Source of the DNA: an uncultured Eubacteriales bacterium
Lineage (GTDB): Bacteria; Bacillota; Clostridia; Peptostreptococcales; Anaerovoracaceae
Length of the DNA: 16,547 nt
Direction: 5' to 3'
Assembly (NCBI GenBank): GCA_900542565.1
Contig: UQOC01000052.1
Span: forward strand, 1-16,547
Below the pieces are notes generated by a model. It was given only the letters and a program-made list of their open reading frames with translations, was not told where the DNA came from and did not search any database. Below, in pieces: positions 14,173 to 16,547 of the stretch (its first letter is position 1; every line of letters begins with the position of its first letter). The position numbers were made by a program, and so were the translations under genes.

Positions 14173-14635
14173 CTAACTCCTTATATTCTTCCAGCTCTCT
14201 TTTCAGTCTCATGTTTTCCATCTGAAGGTCAAAATATGAGTTTTCATATTCGCTGCATTTTGCTTCCAGCTCTGTGCACTTCTCTTCTGCGGCTTTTTTC
14301 TCGGCTGAGACTTTGGCGGCATTTTCCCTGTACTGGGTAAAGTTCTGCTTGGCTTCCTCCCACATTTTCAGATAATGTTCCGTCTCTTTCCTCAGCTTCT
14401 CGTTGGATTCTTTGAGTTCCTGCATCTGAGCCATGGCGTCAAAGTACTCGTCTGTGATATTGATAGCCGTAAGCACTGCAAGGGTACCCTGCCCGCCTGT
14501 GGAAAAGCCCCGGCCCAGCTGTCTCATCTTATCGTTTACATGAGAGGCTATCTTTCTGATGGTTTCTTCATCTTTTTCTCCGGCTATGGTGTATTCCTGA
14601 CCATATATCCTGACATTGACCTTGTTGTTTTCCAT
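14162..14635 (-). CDS. zapA: Cell division protein ZapA with an extended coiled coil
   Basis: A 157-residue protein. The N-terminal ZapA domain (about 1-65) includes VNVRIYGQEYTIAG and HVNDKMRQLGRGF, followed by TLAVLTAINITDEYF. ZapA binds and bundles FtsZ filaments at mid-cell. The remaining residues (about 66-155) form a long charged coiled coil, giving a protein longer than the short, roughly 85-110-residue forms of Bacillus and Escherichia. The ATG at 14635 is preceded by AAGGAG (14642-14647). It starts 22 bases after pheT and overlaps mutS2 by 11 bases. The pheT-zapA-mutS2 order is widespread in Firmicutes and supports the call. Confidence 0.9.
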   Translation of the reverse strand: MENNKVNVRIYGQEYTIAGEKDEETIRKIASHVNDKMRQLGRGFSTGGQGTLAVLTAINITDEYFDAMAQMQELKESNEKLRKETEHYLKMWEEAKQNFTQYRENAAKVSAEKKAAEEKCTELEAKCSEYENSYFDLQMENMRLKRELEEYKELDER

Positions 14636-14657
14636 GAGTCTCTCCTTATATATTCTC

Positions 14658-16547
14658 CTATATATCTCTTAGGTTTACATCGAGCTGTTCTTTGAGAGCT
14701 TTGAGTATTTCTTCATGTATTTTATCTACTTCTTCGTCTGTGAGCGTCTTGTCATCGTGCCTGTATACCAGGGCAAAGGCCACGCTCTTCTTGCCTTCTC
14801 CTACCTGCGGTCCTCTGTATATATCGAACAAGTCTGCGCTCTTGAGCAGTTCTCCTCCCGCAGCCATGATGACTTTCTGTATGTCGCCTACTGCCATGTC
14901 TTCGTCGACTACAAGGGAGATATCCCTGAGGATAGCCGGGTATTTCGGCAGCGGCTTATATGCTTTTTCAAGATCAGCCATTTCTATGATGATGTTGAAA
15001 AGCAGTTCTGCTGCGTAGCACCTTGTTCCGATACCGTATTTATCGGCAACATCAGGGTGGAGTTCGCCCATTATACCTATCTCGGTAAGTTCTTCGCCCG
15101 GTCCGTCAGGTCCGTCTACGGTCTCTCTGACAGCTATGCGGGCGCATCTGCCCGGATGGAAAGCTCCGTATTCTTTTTCCGGAATGAATTCCAGATCGTG
15201 GATACCCAGCTTGCCCAGCATTTCCACTATGGCTCCCTTGAGGGTGAAGAAATCTTCTCCGTCCCCGTAGAAGCCTATTGACATGGCGTCGCTTTCCGTA
15301 GGCAGGTCCTTTTCGTCAAGGAGGTTTACCATGAAGGTGTTGCCTATTTCAAAAGCTCTGACCGCTTCATTGTTTCTTGAATAGTTCCTGCCCAGCACTT
15401 CCAGCAGTCCCGGCATGAGTATGGTCCTCATGACGGAAGTATCTTCACCGAGAGGGTTTATTATCTTTACGAAGCCCCTTTCCCATGAGTCCTCGCCGAT
15501 CCTCAGATTGTCCACGCCCTTAGGGCTTACGAAGGAATATGTCTGTATCTCGTCGCATCCCAGAGCGCACATGGTCTCTCTGGCCAGATCTTTTACATCC
15601 CTTGAATAAGGCTGGGAAGCCTCGTTGCTGCCCTTAGGTATGGTCACCGGCAGCTTGTCATAGCCGTAAAGCCTGGCTACTTCTTCTATGATGTCTTCTT
15701 CGATTTCTATGTCCTGTCTTACCGTAGGCGGGGTCACATACATTTCATCTTCTTCGCCTTCGACGGTCATTTCAAGGCTTTCCAGATAACCTGCCATCTG
15801 TTCCCTTGGGATCTGTATGCCCAGGACGCTGTTTATCCTGCTGACTCTGCCCAGGATCTTCTTAGGTTCTTCCGGCTCAGGATAAACATCTACGCTGCCT
15901 CCTACTACGGTGCCTCCGCCGATGAGTTCTATCAGATAGCAGACTCTGTCGGCTGCGTTGCCACACAGGTTAGGGTCTATGCCTTTTTCATATCTTGATG
16001 AAGCTTCAGTCCTAAGACCCACCTTCTTGGCAGTGGTCCTGACGCTGTTGCCCAGGAAGTTGGCTGACTCTACGATGATAGTCTTTGTATCGTTTTCGAT
16101 CTCGGAGTTGAGGCCGCCCATGACTCCTGCGATGGCGATGGACTTTTCTGCGTCGTGGATGGTCAGCATGGTCTCGTCCAGAGTCCTTTCGGTCCCGTCC
16201 AGGGTAGTGAACTTTTCGCCTTCATAAGCGGTGTCTACGATTATCTTCTGGCCTGCTACGCTGTTGATGTCAAAAGCGTGGATAGGCTGGCCGTATTCCA
16301 GCATTACAAAGTTGGTCACATCAACTATGTTGTTGATCGGTCTCATGCCGGCGTGGATGAGCCTTTTCTGCAGCCACCACGGGGACGGCTGTACCTTGAC
16401 ATCCTTGACTATCCTGGCCACATATCTCTTGCACAGGTCAGATCTGATCTCTACGCTCACATAGTCTGCGGCGCTGCCTGTTTCGTTCTTGCACTTTGTT
16501 TCCGGGTGCCTTACTTTCTCGTTGAAAGTGGCGGCCGCCTCTCTTGC
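14658..16547 (-). CDS. pheT: Phenylalanine--tRNA ligase beta subunit, N-terminus beyond the window
   Basis: The C-terminal 629 residues of the PheRS beta chain, which pairs with PheS to charge tRNA-Phe. The frame is open to the right edge, so an internal GTG at 16460 is not the start; roughly 150-170 N-terminal residues (including the tRNA-binding-like EMAP domain) should lie outside. The B3/4 editing region is visible near WWLQKRLIHAGMRPINNIVD and LEYGQPIHAFD. The B5 helix-turn-helix-type region follows (RINSVLGIQIPREQMAGYLE). Next come the catalytic-like core region (EARLYGYDKLP-like, then SFVSPKGVDNLRIG) and the C-terminal FDX-ACB anticodon-binding domain (KYPAILRDISLVVDED to the end). It is the first visible gene of the operon; pheS should lie immediately upstream. 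Confidence 0.97.
   Translation of the reverse strand, partial: AREAAATFNEKVRHPETKCKNETGSAADYVSVEIRSDLCKRYVARIVKDVKVQPSPWWLQKRLIHAGMRPINNIVDVTNFVMLEYGQPIHAFDINSVAGQKIIVDTAYEGEKFTTLDGTERTLDETMLTIHDAEKSIAIAGVMGGLNSEIENDTKTIIVESANFLGNSVRTTAKKVGLRTEASSRYEKGIDPNLCGNAADRVCYLIELIGGGTVVGGSVDVYPEPEEPKKILGRVSRINSVLGIQIPREQMAGYLESLEMTVEGEEDEMYVTPPTVRQDIEIEEDIIEEVARLYGYDKLPVTIPKGSNEASQPYSRDVKDLARETMCALGCDEIQTYSFVSPKGVDNLRIGEDSWERGFVKIINPLGEDTSVMRTILMPGLLEVLGRNYSRNNEAVRAFEIGNTFMVNLLDEKDLPTESDAMSIGFYGDGEDFFTLKGAIVEMLGKLGIHDLEFIPEKEYGAFHPGRCARIAVRETVDGPDGPGEELTEIGIMGELHPDVADKYGIGTRCYAAELLFNIIIEMADLEKAYKPLPKYPAILRDISLVVDEDMAVGDIQKVIMAAGGELLKSADLFDIYRGPQVGEGKKSVAFALVYRHDDKTLTDEEVDKIHEEILKALKEQLDVNLRDI

Overview
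The window looks like a chromosomal segment of a low-to-mid G+C Firmicute of the class Clostridia. The evidence is the Firmicutes-type gene order pheT-zapA-mutS2, the strong AGGAGG-type ribosome binding sites, two radical SAM proteins typical of anaerobes, an ECF-type transporter gene and clostridial-style serine recombinases. Genus and species cannot be read from the sequence.

Layout. (1) 1-1277, clearly AT-rich, minus strand: the N-terminal part of an EcfT-like transporter membrane subunit, running off the left edge, and upstream of it a DUF4430 (transcobalamin-like C-terminal) gene that has lost its 5' end. (2) 1270-4713, clearly richer in G+C, plus strand: a tightly packed recombination module made of an HTH/double zinc-finger protein, a small SHOCT-like protein and two different large serine recombinases. 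A bidirectional terminator at 4727-4772 separates it from a convergent DUF6809-like small gene. (3) 5129-5512: no gene, but several repeats and hairpins, probably holding the right edge of the mobile module. (4) 5513-5893, minus strand: a tRNA operon Asn(GTT)-Leu(TAA)-initiator Met(CAT), with a consensus promoter, a perfect 11-bp dyad at the predicted transcription start and an intrinsic terminator. (5) 5932-9418, minus strand: a TPR protein, a B12-binding radical SAM protein and a second radical SAM protein. (6) 9645-16547, minus strand: pheT (5' end missing), zapA, mutS2, a DUF523 gene and argS, overlapping or nearly touching.

How the genes work together. Region 6 is a housekeeping operon for translation, cell division and ribosome or DNA quality control. 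Region 5 is an uncharacterised radical SAM/TPR unit that may be co-transcribed from argS. Regions 1-3 are accessory DNA. The junction at about 1270 joins the headless DUF4430 gene to a recombination module whose first ORF begins with no ribosome binding site, so both genes lost their upstream sequence there. This looks like a rearrangement or insertion scar. The missing DUF4430 5' end is not found on the other side of the module inside this window.

Nothing here is clearly a wholly new system. The items most worth a second look are the breakpoint, the paired-recombinase module, the dyad at the tRNA promoter and the radical SAM/TPR unit.
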